A DNA stretch of 64,000 bases, taken from NCBI GenBank assembly GCA_001798135.1, contig MGRJ01000009.1:1-64000 (forward strand), given 5' to 3'. This DNA is from Deltaproteobacteria bacterium RIFCSPHIGHO2_02_FULL_40_28. GTDB taxonomy: Bacteria; UBA10199; 2-12-FULL-40-28. The notes under the pieces are model-generated. The model was not told the origin of the DNA. It did not search any database and was given only the letters and a program-made list of their open reading frames with translations. Both the position numbers and the translations under genes were made by a program. This document shows, one piece after another, positions 23,687-32,472 of this stretch (positions are counted from its first letter, which is position 1; each line of letters starts with the position of its first letter).

Positions 23687-24754
23687 TTATTTTCTTGTGA
23701 TTGTTTTAAGGGTTTTTTGGATCTGTACAAGCATCTTTTCTGTTGTGTCCCAGCCCACGCAAGGGTCGGTAATGGAAACCCCGTATTTCAGTTGAGAAAG
23801 ATCTTCAGGAATTTTTTGACTTCCTTCGTCCAAATTACTTTCAATCATAAAACCAACAATGGATTTATTGCCTTTTGAAATTTGTGTGAGGCAATCTTTT
23901 AACACCATCTCTTGTTTTTTATAATCCTTGTTAGAATTTGCATGTGAACAATCGACGATAATTTGAGTGCGTAAACCATTGGTTACCAAAACTTCTTCAC
24001 ATTTTTTGATGTTAGCGGCATCATAGTTGGGGTTTCCCTCGCCGCCACGTAAAACAATGTGAGCATAAAGGTTACCTCGCGTGGAGAATTTTGAAATTTT
24101 ACCATCTTGATTAATACCCAAGAAATGATGCGGAGTTTTTACAGATTTTAAAGCATTAACAGCCACCTGAATACTTCCGTCGGTTCCATTTTTAATTCCC
24201 ACTGGCATCGAAAGCCCACTGGCCATTTCACGATGAGTTTGAGATTCGGTTGTTCTGGCTCCTATGGCTGCCCAGCTAATAAATTCAGCCAAGTATTGGG
24301 GAGTAATAGGATCTAGGGCTTCGGTAGCACAAGGGAGCCCCATTTCGTTAAGTTCAACTAAAAGTTTTCTGGCAATTTTGAGGCCTTCTTCAATATGGAA
24401 TGAATCGTCCAAGTAAGGATCGTTAATGAGGCCTTTCCAGCCAGTGGTAGAACGGGGTTTTTCAAAGTACACGCGCATAACAATAAAAAGCTCATCAGCA
24501 AGTTTGTTTTTGAGTGTGTGTAGTTTTTCAGCATATTCCTTGGCGGCCTTGGTATCATGGATAGAGCAGGGACCAACTACAATGAGAAGTCTTTTATCTT
24601 TTCCATCCAAAATTTCACAAATAGTTTGTCTGCTTTTTAAAACATGATGCAGAGCCTTCTCGCTTGCGGGAATAAGGCGACGCATTTCTTCTGGGGTAAT
24701 AAGCTCTTCACTACCCCCAATGTTTGTATTAATGAGTTTGTTTAGCTTGTGCAT
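23687..24754 (-). CDS. aroG: 3-deoxy-7-phosphoheptulonate synthase (class I, AroG/AroF type)
   Basis: A 355-residue enzyme that condenses phosphoenolpyruvate and erythrose 4-phosphate in the first step of aromatic amino acid synthesis. Family motifs are LIVVGPCSIHDTKAAKEYAE, MRVYFEKPRSTTGWKGLIND, AIGARTTESQTHREMASGLS, PVGIKNGTDGS, HIVLRGG and IIVDCSHANSNK. The length and N terminus match the allosteric AroF/G/H group, which is inhibited by aromatic amino acids; which one cannot be told. It is the last gene of a minus-strand run est-glpK-aroG and starts three bases after glpK ends. Confidence 0.95.
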   Translation of the reverse strand: MHKLNKLINTNIGGSEELITPEEMRRLIPASEKALHHVLKSRQTICEILDGKDKRLLIVVGPCSIHDTKAAKEYAEKLHTLKNKLADELFIVMRVYFEKPRSTTGWKGLINDPYLDDSFHIEEGLKIARKLLVELNEMGLPCATEALDPITPQYLAEFISWAAIGARTTESQTHREMASGLSMPVGIKNGTDGSIQVAVNALKSVKTPHHFLGINQDGKISKFSTRGNLYAHIVLRGGEGNPNYDAANIKKCEEVLVTNGLRTQIIVDCSHANSNKDYKKQEMVLKDCLTQISKGNKSIVGFMIESNLDEGSQKIPEDLSQLKYGVSITDPCVGWDTTEKMLVQIQKTLKTITRK

Positions 24755-24757
24755 ATT

Positions 24758-26236
24758 TTAGGCCTTTTTAACCACACTGATCCATTTTTGAAGAAGTTTT
24801 TTTCGTTCTGTGGGTTTTAAGTTTGGAGTAAAAGTTTTATCTTCTTGCCAAGACTTGGTAATTTCAGCTTCATCCTTCCAAAACCCTACAGCCAAACCTG
24901 CAAGAAAGGCTGCTCCTAAGCCTGTTGTTTCAATTACACGAGGGCGTACAATCTTGGTGCCCAAGACATCAGCTTGAAATTGCATGAGTAGATTGTTAGC
25001 CGCAGCTCCTCCATCCACTTTGAGACTTTTTAATTTCTTTTGAGAGTCAGATTCCATGGCTAATAAAATTTCGGTTTGTTGGAAAGCAATACCTTCGAGA
25101 GTGGCTTTTGCAATATGGCCACGATGAGTTCCACGAGTTAATCCATGGATTACACCCCTGGCTTCTGGATTCCAGTGGGGAGCACCAAGACCTGCTAGGG
25201 CGGGCACAAAATACACTCCCCCATTATCTGTAACACTTTGGGCTAGTGCTTCTATGTCTGAAGATTTTTCAATCATTTTAAGCCCGTCTCTTAGCCATTG
25301 CACAGCGGCTCCTGCAATGAAAGAAGAACCTTCCAAGGCATAAGCAACTTGATGCCCAATTTTCCAGGCCACTGTTGTTAAAAGCCCTTTTTTAGACATC
25401 ACAGGTTTTTTGCCAATATTCATAAGCAAGAATGATCCTGTTCCATAGGTACATTTGGCATCACCTGCTGTAAAGCAAGCCTGTCCAAATAACGCTGCTT
25501 GTTGATCTCCAGCGATGCCAGAAATAGGAATGCCATCTGGAAGATGGGGAACTCCTTTTGTTACTCCATAAACTTCCGAGCTTGAGCAAATTTGAGGAAG
25601 CAGGGCTTCTGGAATATTGAAGAGTTTTAAAAGCAGTGGATCCCACTCGAGAGTTTTTAAATTCATGAGCAAGGTGCGTGAGGCATTTGAAACATCGGTG
25701 ACATGATTTTTTCCACCCGAGAGCATCCATACCAAAAAAGTATCAATGGTTCCAAAAGCAAGCTCTCCCAGTTTTGCTTGATTTCTAGCATTGGGAACAT
25801 GCTCTAGAAGCCAGCGTATTTTAGTCCCAGAAAAATACGGATCTAAAACTAAACCCGTGCGTGCCTTAACGAAGGCTTCTTTTTTAGCTTTCTTAAGCTT
25901 GGCACAAAAATCAGATGTGCGTCGATCTTGCCAAACAATGGCATGATGAATGGGGATCCCATTGCTTCGATTCCAGATCAAAGTTGTTTCTCGTTGATTT
26001 GTAATTCCAATACCTGCAATGCGGCCAGAAGCAATGCCCCCAAGGTTTAAGATTTCACCAATTGTTTTGGTGGTGGATTCCCAAATTTCTTTGGGATCAT
26101 GCTCTACCCAGCCAGGTTTTGGAAAGTATTGGGGGAACTCATTATTTTTTTTCGCTAAAATATTGGCATTTTTATCAACAATTAAAACTGTAGTTCCTGT
26201 TGTACCTTGGTCGATAGCAAGAATTAAATCTTTCAT
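24758..26236 (-). CDS. glpK: Glycerol kinase
   Basis: A 492-residue FGGY-family kinase that makes glycerol 3-phosphate from glycerol and ATP. Motifs: LAIDQGTTGTTVLIVDKN at the N terminus, GITNQRETTLIWNRSNG, VWQDRRTS, the TYGTGSFLLMN phosphate-binding stretch, and LKVDGGAAANNLLMQFQADV with the late ETTGLGAAFLAGLAVG. The length is standard. It lies between an esterase gene (nine bases upstream) and aroG; no glycerol facilitator or glpD is in the window. The grouping with a lipase-like esterase suggests use of glycerol released from lipids, which is an inference. Confidence 0.95.
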   Translation of the reverse strand: MKDLILAIDQGTTGTTVLIVDKNANILAKKNNEFPQYFPKPGWVEHDPKEIWESTTKTIGEILNLGGIASGRIAGIGITNQRETTLIWNRSNGIPIHHAIVWQDRRTSDFCAKLKKAKKEAFVKARTGLVLDPYFSGTKIRWLLEHVPNARNQAKLGELAFGTIDTFLVWMLSGGKNHVTDVSNASRTLLMNLKTLEWDPLLLKLFNIPEALLPQICSSSEVYGVTKGVPHLPDGIPISGIAGDQQAALFGQACFTAGDAKCTYGTGSFLLMNIGKKPVMSKKGLLTTVAWKIGHQVAYALEGSSFIAGAAVQWLRDGLKMIEKSSDIEALAQSVTDNGGVYFVPALAGLGAPHWNPEARGVIHGLTRGTHRGHIAKATLEGIAFQQTEILLAMESDSQKKLKSLKVDGGAAANNLLMQFQADVLGTKIVRPRVIETTGLGAAFLAGLAVGFWKDEAEITKSWQEDKTFTPNLKPTERKKLLQKWISVVKKA

Positions 26237-26245
26237 AAATCTCCC

Positions 26246-27022
26246 TTATAAAAATCTTTCAAAAAAGGATGTTACTTTTTCTGCTACTAGGTCTTTGTCA
26301 TAATCCAAAGTGATGATGTGGTAAGAATTTTCTAAAGTAATCGTTTCAGTGATGGCCGAAGACACACTGGAAGCAACTTTAGCCATGGAGCCATAGGTGG
26401 CTGTGTTATCATGCCGTGAATGAATAACCAGAAGTGGCATATGGATAGAAGCAAGTTGAGGACGAATCACATTTTGTAAATCTGCAATACTCACAATGGA
26501 AGAAGTAGGCATGAGGTCGTAATTCCAGAAATTTTTTTTTGCTTGAGGATCTTTGATATCAACCTCATATTTTTTCTGAAAACGCCATAAATTTTTAAGA
26601 GGTGTGTGTTTTACCAACTGAATGGTGGCTTGAATCCAGGGTTTAAAATAAAGCGGAGTGGCCAGGCAGGCAATGCCTGAAATTGATTGGGGATATTCTT
26701 CTGCAAGTTTGAGGGTTAAAAGCGATCCTAATGAGAGCCCGCAAACAAAAATACGAGAACATTTTTGATGCAATTCCATGTAGGCTTTTTGCACTGAAGA
26801 AAACCAATCTTGCCAGTTGGTTTTAGCACATTGTTCAGGTGTTTGACCATGGCCCTCTAAAAGAGGAGCCGATACTGTAAAATTTTTTTGATTTAAGTAA
26901 TTAATTAAGGGGCGCATCGAATCAGGTGTGCCTGTAAAACCATGCAGAACTAAAACCCCAGCTCCATTATTCCCCTGTTTAAAGATGGGATCAATTTGAG
27001 GATGATGAAAAATTTGTGTCAT
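26246..27022 (-). CDS. Alpha/beta-hydrolase, Est30-like carboxylesterase/monoacylglycerol lipase
   Basis: A 258-residue alpha/beta-hydrolase. GVLVLHGFTGTPDSMRPLI gives the oxyanion loop (HGFTG), the nucleophile Ser97 is in CGLSLGSLLTLKLAEEYP, the acid is probably the Asp in VIHSRHDNTATYGS, and the His lies in SYHIITLDYDKDL near the C terminus. This arrangement is that of thermostable carboxylesterases of the Est30/YvaK group and of bacterial monoacylglycerol lipases. There is no signal peptide. It is the first gene of est-glpK-aroG, so release of glycerol from acylglycerols is plausible but not shown. Confidence 0.87.
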   Translation of the reverse strand: MTQIFHHPQIDPIFKQGNNGAGVLVLHGFTGTPDSMRPLINYLNQKNFTVSAPLLEGHGQTPEQCAKTNWQDWFSSVQKAYMELHQKCSRIFVCGLSLGSLLTLKLAEEYPQSISGIACLATPLYFKPWIQATIQLVKHTPLKNLWRFQKKYEVDIKDPQAKKNFWNYDLMPTSSIVSIADLQNVIRPQLASIHMPLLVIHSRHDNTATYGSMAKVASSVSSAITETITLENSYHIITLDYDKDLVAEKVTSFFERFL

Positions 27023-27061
27023 TGAATGGGGGGTTATATCGAAAAAAAGGAGGATAAGTCC

Positions 27062-27142
27062 ATGATTAAAAGGCCTGTCCGCGGAGGCCAGGGAAGGAAA
27101 TCTTTTGACAGATGGGATCCAAGATGCTTTAGGTCCCCCTGA
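27062..27142 (+). CDS. 26-codon leader ORF coupled to the prenyl synthase gene
   Basis: ATG at 27062 is preceded by AGGAGG (27048-27053) at eight bases spacing. The frame encodes 26 residues, rich in Arg, Gly and Pro (MIKRPVRGGQ then GRKSF), and ends in TGA at 27140-27142, whose A is also the A of the next gene's ATG (TGATG). The prenyl synthase itself has no ribosome-binding site, so its translation probably depends on ribosomes that finish this leader. It could be a true microprotein or only a coupling device. No homologue is recognised. Confidence 0.5.
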   Translation: MIKRPVRGGQGRKSFDRWDPRCFRSP

Positions 27143-28116
27143 TGGATTTAAGAGATATTTGCCTTACCATGAGGCAGGAAATTGATGAACTAGAGAAGAT
27201 AGTTCATGCCAACTTAAGTTCTACTGTCCCCTTTGTGGAAAATGTAGTGGGGTATGTGATTCACAATGGGGGGAAGCGTTTGCGCCCTATTTTAACTCTC
27301 ATTACTTCGAAACTGTCTGGTTACCAAGGAAGGGCTTCCTTAGAAATTGGGGCTGCTATCGAGTTTATGCATACGGCTTCACTGTTGCACGATGATGTTA
27401 TCGATTCGGCTCCCATGCGGCGTGGCAGAGAAACCACCAATCGTAAATGGGGAAACCAAGTGAGTGTTTTGGTGGGAGACTTTTTTTATTGTCGGGCCAT
27501 GGATATTTTAGTGCGGCATGGAGATACCAAGGTTTTGCGTGTAGTTACAGATGCTGTTACCATTTTAACAGAGGGTGAAATTTTAGAAATCACCAAGAGC
27601 AATGATTTTCAAACAACTCAAGAAGATTATCTGCGCATCATTACTGGAAAAACAGCGAGTTTGATTGGGGCTGCCTGTCAGTGTGGAGCTATTTTGGGTG
27701 GTGTGTCTGAGGAGTTTGAACATTCTCTTAAAAGATTTGGTCTTAATTTAGGTATTGCCTTTCAATTGGTGGATGATGTGCTTGATTATACAGCAGCTGT
27801 TGAAGAGTTTGGCAAGGTAAATGGTACTGATTTACGTGAAGGAAAATTAACCCTGCCACTTATTTTAGCTATTTCCAGAAGTACTGAAAAAGATCGAAGT
27901 ATCATTCGTAAGGCTTTAATTACTGATAATACCTCGCCCAAAGAATTTGTCGAAGTTTTGCGTATTGTAGAAGAATGTGAGGGAATTAGAGATACCATCA
28001 AAATGGCAAGAGGGTATGTTGATCGTGCCACCCTTGGCCTTGCTTCTTTTAAACCCAGCCTAGAAAAAGAAACCCTTCAGCGTATTGCTGATTACGTGAT
28101 TTCGAGGAAAATGTAG
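27142..28116 (+). CDS. ispB: Long-chain trans-polyprenyl diphosphate synthase
   Basis: A 324-residue isoprenyl diphosphate synthase. The first aspartate-rich motif is D84-D-V-I-D88 in SLLHDDVIDSAPMRRGRETT, the second D211-D-V-L-D215 in AFQLVDDVLDYTAAV. GGKRLRPILTL binds the substrate pyrophosphate. The small residues just before the first motif (HTASLL) are those of long-chain (octaprenyl-type) enzymes rather than farnesyl synthases, so it probably makes the quinone side chain; the exact chain length is not determined. The symbol is by similarity. The ATG overlaps the stop of a 26-codon leader ORF. Confidence 0.85.
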   Translation: MDLRDICLTMRQEIDELEKIVHANLSSTVPFVENVVGYVIHNGGKRLRPILTLITSKLSGYQGRASLEIGAAIEFMHTASLLHDDVIDSAPMRRGRETTNRKWGNQVSVLVGDFFYCRAMDILVRHGDTKVLRVVTDAVTILTEGEILEITKSNDFQTTQEDYLRIITGKTASLIGAACQCGAILGGVSEEFEHSLKRFGLNLGIAFQLVDDVLDYTAAVEEFGKVNGTDLREGKLTLPLILAISRSTEKDRSIIRKALITDNTSPKEFVEVLRIVEECEGIRDTIKMARGYVDRATLGLASFKPSLEKETLQRIADYVISRKM

Positions 28117-28140
28117 TCCGATTTATGGACGATAGAATTT

Positions 28141-28265
28141 GCGGGTGGCGCTGTCTTGTCCCCTCCCCCTTGAGGGGGGAGGGTTAGGGAGAGGGTGAAA
28201 ATTTAGTCCACCCTCCCCCTGGCCCCCTCCCCTCAAGGGAGGGGGGAATTTTTTTGGCGACCCGC
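28141..28265. repeat. Palindromic repeat with G-run/C-run hairpins
   Basis: A 125-base element bounded by GCGGGT and ACCCGC. It contains two hairpins made of C-runs and G-runs: CCCCTCCCCCTTGAGGGGGG near 28160-28180 and CCCCCTCCCCTCAAGGGAGG followed by GGGG near 28222-28248. This sequence type is a common dispersed repeat in many environmental genomes. No gene is found in the gap between the prenyl synthase and comEA-like genes. Confidence 0.7.
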
Positions 28266-28321
28266 ATTTTATTTTTCATACATGGAACGTATTTTGCATT
28301 TCTTTCGCGCAGGAGGAATTT

Positions 28322-28591
28322 ATGCGTAACTTTTTAATGATGTTAGTTTTTGGAATTATTTTATCTGGGAACTTAAACCCCAATACAGCTACCAGCGAGC
28401 AACTCATGTTGCTGCCTGGTGTGGGTGTTGCTAAAGCCCAAAGCCTTATGGAAGCCAGACAAAAAAAGACCATTCAAAATGAGCAAGATCTTTTGTCTGT
28501 TAAAGGTATTGGACCTAAGCTCGTAGAAAAATGGAAACCTTATTTAATTTATTCGGGAGCTACTACTTTAAAGCCAGGGCCAAATCCATAA
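28322..28591 (+). CDS. ComEA-like helix-hairpin-helix protein
   Basis: An 89-residue protein with an N-terminal signal peptide or anchor (NFLMMLVFGIILSG) and two helix-hairpin-helix units: NLNPNTATSEQLMLLPGVGV followed by AKAQSLMEAR, and LLSVKGIGPKLVEKWKPYL. The family includes ComEA, a periplasmic DNA-binding protein for DNA uptake. The ribosome-binding site AGGAGG is at seven bases. The gene stands alone; comM in the same window fits a competence role. Short HhH proteins of this type also exist without known function. Confidence 0.85.
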   Translation: MRNFLMMLVFGIILSGNLNPNTATSEQLMLLPGVGVAKAQSLMEARQKKTIQNEQDLLSVKGIGPKLVEKWKPYLIYSGATTLKPGPNP

Positions 28592-28626
28592 AGCCTTTTG
28601 AATAGAAGCAACGGCGCGCCGTGCCC

Positions 28627-30027
28627 CTATTTATTTGCGGTAACAACTTTCAGATGGCGACGTGGGGGTGGATTTTCTAAAACATCCATCACCACATGGT
28701 CGTCGTAGCGTGAACGTTCCATTTTTTCTTGATCGCGTGTTACAATATCTCGGGTGATTTGAAGACCATATTTTTTCAGCAAGAGACTTAAGCGATCAAA
28801 ATTAGCATCGATAGATTGAGAAACCGAATGAAACCCTTGAGAGGCAGCTTTGGCTCGTGTCCAGAAAAAGAGGGGATTGAGTACAAAAAAGTCATTATCA
28901 TCTTCTTTAGGCTCAATGAGGATTAAATCTTTTTTAAAGGAAGGATCTTCACGATACATTTGAATAGCATTCATAAGACGCGAATGAAAGAGGGTGCGAA
29001 ACACTTGGTTAAACACCATGCCTAAACCCCAATCTGCAATGCGTTTAGATTTGGTGATATATTTATTTTCTTCTCTTAAATACTCAATGACAACTTCATT
29101 ATGAAAGGGCCTAAAAGGATTGTAACAAATAGTAAGGTCAGCCCCTTTATCAAAGGCAATATCGATATTGGCGGTTTTTCTAACTCCCCCATCAATATAG
29201 TCAACACCCTTAATGCGTGCGGGTTTGTAAAAGCCAGGAATAGCAGAAGAAGCTTGGATGGCTTGTGAGATGGTAACATCATTTTTTTCATCTGGTCCAA
29301 AGATCACACGTTCGGAGGTATCTAGATTCATGGCCGAGATATACAAGGATTTTCCTGTCATCTTTTTTAAGACTTTAAAATTATTGGCCATGCGATTTCT
29401 TTTCATATTGCCGGCCAAGTATTTTTCCAGGGGTTCATTATCAAAAAAACCAGAAGGGAGAATTTCCCCAATTTGCAGGACTGTTCTCGTGGAATACATT
29501 ACTCTCAAAAGTGGGGTCATGAGTTGTTCATAAGTGGAATAATCGGGATGTCGGAGAAGATCTTTGAGGTTGGACCAAAATTGTTTTTTCAAATTAGGAT
29601 AGGCAGAAAAAAGATCATAGAGAATACCAGGTATATAGGTTAAATGGCCATACACATACTCCATGGGGCGTTTGATAAATTCTGAAAAATTAGGTTTATA
29701 GAGGCTAAAAGGTGAGAGTTGAGAAAATTGTTTTGATTTTCCGTCTAAGCTAGCAAGCATTTCTTCTGGAGAAATACCTCCCGCTAGAGGTGCCGATAAA
29801 AAAGCACCTGCAGAAAGCCCCACGTAAATGTCAAAATCAGTTACTTTTTTATTGATGAGATAATCGTTTAAAGCTTTTAAGCCGCCTACTTTAAAAGCTC
29901 CCCCGGAGATAGCTCCGCCCGCTAGTACTAAGGCTAGTTTGTGGTTTTCTTTGGGAGTAGCATCACTTTTTTCAATGATGGTTAAACCCTTATGAGAATG
30001 TGCCTTGCTATGACTATCCCAAGACAT
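28627..30027 (-). CDS. Patatin-like phospholipase
   Basis: A 466-residue cytoplasmic lipid acyl hydrolase candidate. LALVLAGGAISGGAFKVGGL holds the Gly-rich oxyanion loop, the nucleophile Ser72 is in YVGLSAGAFLSAPLAGG (GxSxG), and Asp279 in VDYIDGGVRKTANIDIAF completes the Ser-Asp dyad. The rest is a large family-specific C-terminal extension without named domain. I start at ATG 30027, which has AAAGGAG six bases upstream; an in-frame ATG lies seven codons earlier. There is no signal peptide. A two-helix membrane protein gene directly upstream overlaps its 5' region and is probably in the same transcript. Confidence 0.9.
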   Translation of the reverse strand: MSWDSHSKAHSHKGLTIIEKSDATPKENHKLALVLAGGAISGGAFKVGGLKALNDYLINKKVTDFDIYVGLSAGAFLSAPLAGGISPEEMLASLDGKSKQFSQLSPFSLYKPNFSEFIKRPMEYVYGHLTYIPGILYDLFSAYPNLKKQFWSNLKDLLRHPDYSTYEQLMTPLLRVMYSTRTVLQIGEILPSGFFDNEPLEKYLAGNMKRNRMANNFKVLKKMTGKSLYISAMNLDTSERVIFGPDEKNDVTISQAIQASSAIPGFYKPARIKGVDYIDGGVRKTANIDIAFDKGADLTICYNPFRPFHNEVVIEYLREENKYITKSKRIADWGLGMVFNQVFRTLFHSRLMNAIQMYREDPSFKKDLILIEPKEDDNDFFVLNPLFFWTRAKAASQGFHSVSQSIDANFDRLSLLLKKYGLQITRDIVTRDQEKMERSRYDDHVVMDVLENPPPRRHLKVVTANK

Positions 30028-30047
30028 GAACACTCCTTTGTTGTGCA

Positions 30048-30332
30048 TTATATAACAAAAATATCTCCTGTTTCTAGACGAATTCCAAAAATTTTGGTGA
30101 GAATGAAGTAGAGAACCAAAAGGCTGGCAAAAAGACTAAAAAAAGATCCCACGGCTATTCCTACTAAAACCACAACCATAATCAGAGCAACAACAGCAAT
30201 TAAGGGAGAAAACCAATGATTATTTTTAGCAACATAGCTTGGGGTAAAATAAACAAGGGCCCCCTCCATTTTTTTAAACCATTGTTCCCACTGCCGGAGC
30301 ATAAAACGGGGCAGAAAATCCTTAATTTTCAT
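30048..30332 (-). CDS. Small two-helix membrane protein
   Basis: A 94-residue protein with a basic N-terminal part (MKIKDFLPRFMLRQWEQWFK) and two adjacent hydrophobic stretches (about residues 42-65 and 66-85, WFSPLIAVVALIMVVVLVGI and FFSLFASLLVLYFILTKIFG). No family is recognised. I prefer ATG 30332; a TTG twelve codons upstream keeps the frame open. It ends 20 bases before the patatin-like gene, so it may be its membrane partner, but nothing else supports that. Confidence 0.65.
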   Translation of the reverse strand: MKIKDFLPRFMLRQWEQWFKKMEGALVYFTPSYVAKNNHWFSPLIAVVALIMVVVLVGIAVGSFFSLFASLLVLYFILTKIFGIRLETGDIFVI

Positions 30333-30417
30333 GACTAAATTCTTAATATTTTTATCCTTGCTTATCAAGCTCGTTATTTTTAATGGTTATAGAAAATTGT
30401 TATTACATCCTACTCAA

Positions 30418-32472
30418 ATGAATAAGCAATTGTCATCGCGAGCGACCCTGAGCGAGAGCGAAGGGGAGCGTGGCGATCCAGATTTAGTTAACCTGACGAT
30501 TCAATTTTTTCAATTTCTGGTTTTTCTTTTGTTTTTTTCTATCTCTCCTGCTTGGGCTGAGGAAGTGATGCTTCTTCCCGATGTGGTGGTAGAAGGGGGG
30601 GGGAGCAAGGAGGATGCTGCTACCAAAAGTCAAATTAAAGGAAGAGATTATCACGAGCGTTTTGTAACGGTTACCGAGGTTTTAAAACATGAACCCGGGA
30701 TTCATTTAACCCGCTTTGGTGGCCTAGAAGAATCAAGCTCTCTATCGATTCGAGGTTCAAATGCCGATGAAGTGATGGTAACCTTAGATGGTATCCCCTT
30801 AAACTCAGCTGATGGATCTAGTGTGGCTTTGGCCCCTTTTTTAATGGATGGGATTGAAACAATAGAAATTTATCGGGGGAGTGCTCCCCTAGAAACTGGC
30901 GTGGCTCCTTCGGGTGGATTGGTTGCCTTAAAAACATCTGCCTTAGAGGAAGGCTTGAGTTTTTCTGGTGGGCTTGGGTATGGAAGTTTTAATACCGTTA
31001 ATTTTTCTCAACATTTTAATCATAAAAAAGGAAATTGGGGCTTTTTAGCTGGGGTGGGATATCATCGAACCAGTGGAGATTTTGATTTTTTAGATGATAA
31101 TGGTACTCCGCTTAATTTAGCTGATGATCAAAGGGTAGAAAGACAAAATAACCAGTCACAAACTCTTCATCCCTTTTTTAAAATAGCTCACACTCTTGAT
31201 GCAAAAACACAACTCGAATTTTTGCATCATTTTCTTTTTCAAAACCGGGGTGTACCTGGGCTTTCAACTAATCAGGCAGTGGATACTTCTTTAACAAGTA
31301 AACAATGGCTTTCGGCATTAAAAGTGAAGAGGGATGATTTTTTAATTTCAAAACTTTCTTTTGAAAATCTTTTATATGGGCGTTTTTTTAAGGAACAGTT
31401 TGATGATCACAATGCAGAAATTGGATTAGGAGCTGGGCAGGATACCAATAATGAAACCCTTCTTTTTGGAAACAAATTGGCTTTTTCTTATTCCCTTAAT
31501 TCCGTGAATCGTCTCTCGGCTTTTATGAGTTATCAGGGAGAAAAATTTACTCCAACAGATTATCTTGCAACAACAGATGGAGGATCTAGCAGTTTTAGGC
31601 ATCAGTGGAATATGGGGGTGGGAGATGAATGGGATGTGTGGAATCGTCGTCTTCGTTTTTCTCCTGCAGTATGGTTAGAAAATGTGTTCAATCATCTTTT
31701 TGATGATGATCCTGCTTTTTCTGTCGCCGTTCCTAGTGAAAACAATGTGATTCATCACAATGTGTCTATGCGTTTAGGGATACAAGCAAAGCTGATGGAG
31801 CATTTGAATTTATTAGCTCATGCAAGTTCGACGCGGCGGTATCCTAATTTTTATGAATTGTTTGGGGATAGGGGAAATGTAGTTGGAAATCCATACCTGG
31901 ATCCACAAAAAACAATTCAATGGGATGTTGGTTTTTGTTTTCTTTTCCCAGAATGGTCTTGGTTAAATGAAGGTTATTTTGAGGCAACTTATTTTGATAA
32001 AAGACTTAACGATCTCATCCAATTTGAACAAAGTGGAGCTTTTGCTAGGGCCGAAAATGTAGGTAAAGCTAGCATTAATGGTTTTGAACTTTCTGGGAAA
32101 TGGGATCTTTTAAAACGTATTTCCTTTAAGGCAGGGTATACTTTTCAATGGGCAAAAGATCGGGGTGATAATTTAGGCTTATTTTTAGCTGGAAAACCAA
32201 AATCTGAATTTTCTGGTGAATTATCTTATTTGATTAAGCCCGTTAGAATATTTGTAGAAGGTAATTTTATGGATGAGAATTACTTGGACCCTTTAAACAC
32301 ACGTGTGGTACTAGCTCGTTTGGTTTTAAATTCAGGAGTGATTTGGACTATAAGTTCTCATTGGGCTCTTTCAGTGGAGGGTAAGAACTTAACGAATGAC
32401 CAAATTGTAGATGTGGTAGGATTTCCTTTGCCTGGACGGGAATACTTTGGACGTCTTACGTGGCGGTATTAA
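30418..32472 (+). CDS. TonB-dependent outer-membrane receptor (BtuB-like)
   Basis: A 684-residue outer-membrane transporter. A signal peptide core (FFQFLVFLLFFSISPAWA) is followed by a TonB-box-like LPDVVVEGG, the plug domain (VTEVLKHEPGIHLTRFGGLE, SLSIRGSNADEVMVTLDGIP, ETIEIYRGSAPLE) and a 22-strand barrel ending in an aromatic residue (WRY). A longer frame opens at 30331, but that would overlap the divergent gene; I start at ATG 30418. Residues about 5-20 are encoded by a dispersed repeat (30426-30480). It heads a receptor-btuF-btuC-btuD-tonB cluster, which suggests cobalamin or a similar chelate as substrate; no cobalamin riboswitch was found upstream. Confidence 0.88.
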   Translation: MNKQLSSRATLSESEGERGDPDLVNLTIQFFQFLVFLLFFSISPAWAEEVMLLPDVVVEGGGSKEDAATKSQIKGRDYHERFVTVTEVLKHEPGIHLTRFGGLEESSSLSIRGSNADEVMVTLDGIPLNSADGSSVALAPFLMDGIETIEIYRGSAPLETGVAPSGGLVALKTSALEEGLSFSGGLGYGSFNTVNFSQHFNHKKGNWGFLAGVGYHRTSGDFDFLDDNGTPLNLADDQRVERQNNQSQTLHPFFKIAHTLDAKTQLEFLHHFLFQNRGVPGLSTNQAVDTSLTSKQWLSALKVKRDDFLISKLSFENLLYGRFFKEQFDDHNAEIGLGAGQDTNNETLLFGNKLAFSYSLNSVNRLSAFMSYQGEKFTPTDYLATTDGGSSSFRHQWNMGVGDEWDVWNRRLRFSPAVWLENVFNHLFDDDPAFSVAVPSENNVIHHNVSMRLGIQAKLMEHLNLLAHASSTRRYPNFYELFGDRGNVVGNPYLDPQKTIQWDVGFCFLFPEWSWLNEGYFEATYFDKRLNDLIQFEQSGAFARAENVGKASINGFELSGKWDLLKRISFKAGYTFQWAKDRGDNLGLFLAGKPKSEFSGELSYLIKPVRIFVEGNFMDENYLDPLNTRVVLARLVLNSGVIWTISSHWALSVEGKNLTNDQIVDVVGFPLPGREYFGRLTWRY
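30426..30480. repeat. Dispersed REP-like repeat in the 5' end of the TonB receptor gene
   Basis: CAATTGTCATCGCGAGCGAC to GGGGAGCGTGGCGATCCAGA is an imperfect palindrome of the type TCATCGCGAGCG...CGTGGCGATC, common as a dispersed repeat in many bacteria. Here it lies inside the frame of the receptor, between the likely ATG and the hydrophobic core of the signal peptide, and encodes LSSRATLSESEGERGDPDL. Confidence 0.65.

Noticed and set aside
30200-30420. Cobalamin riboswitch before the TonB receptor and btuFCD cluster
   Set aside because: I looked for the B12-box pattern and did not find it; the region is mostly the divergent membrane-protein gene.
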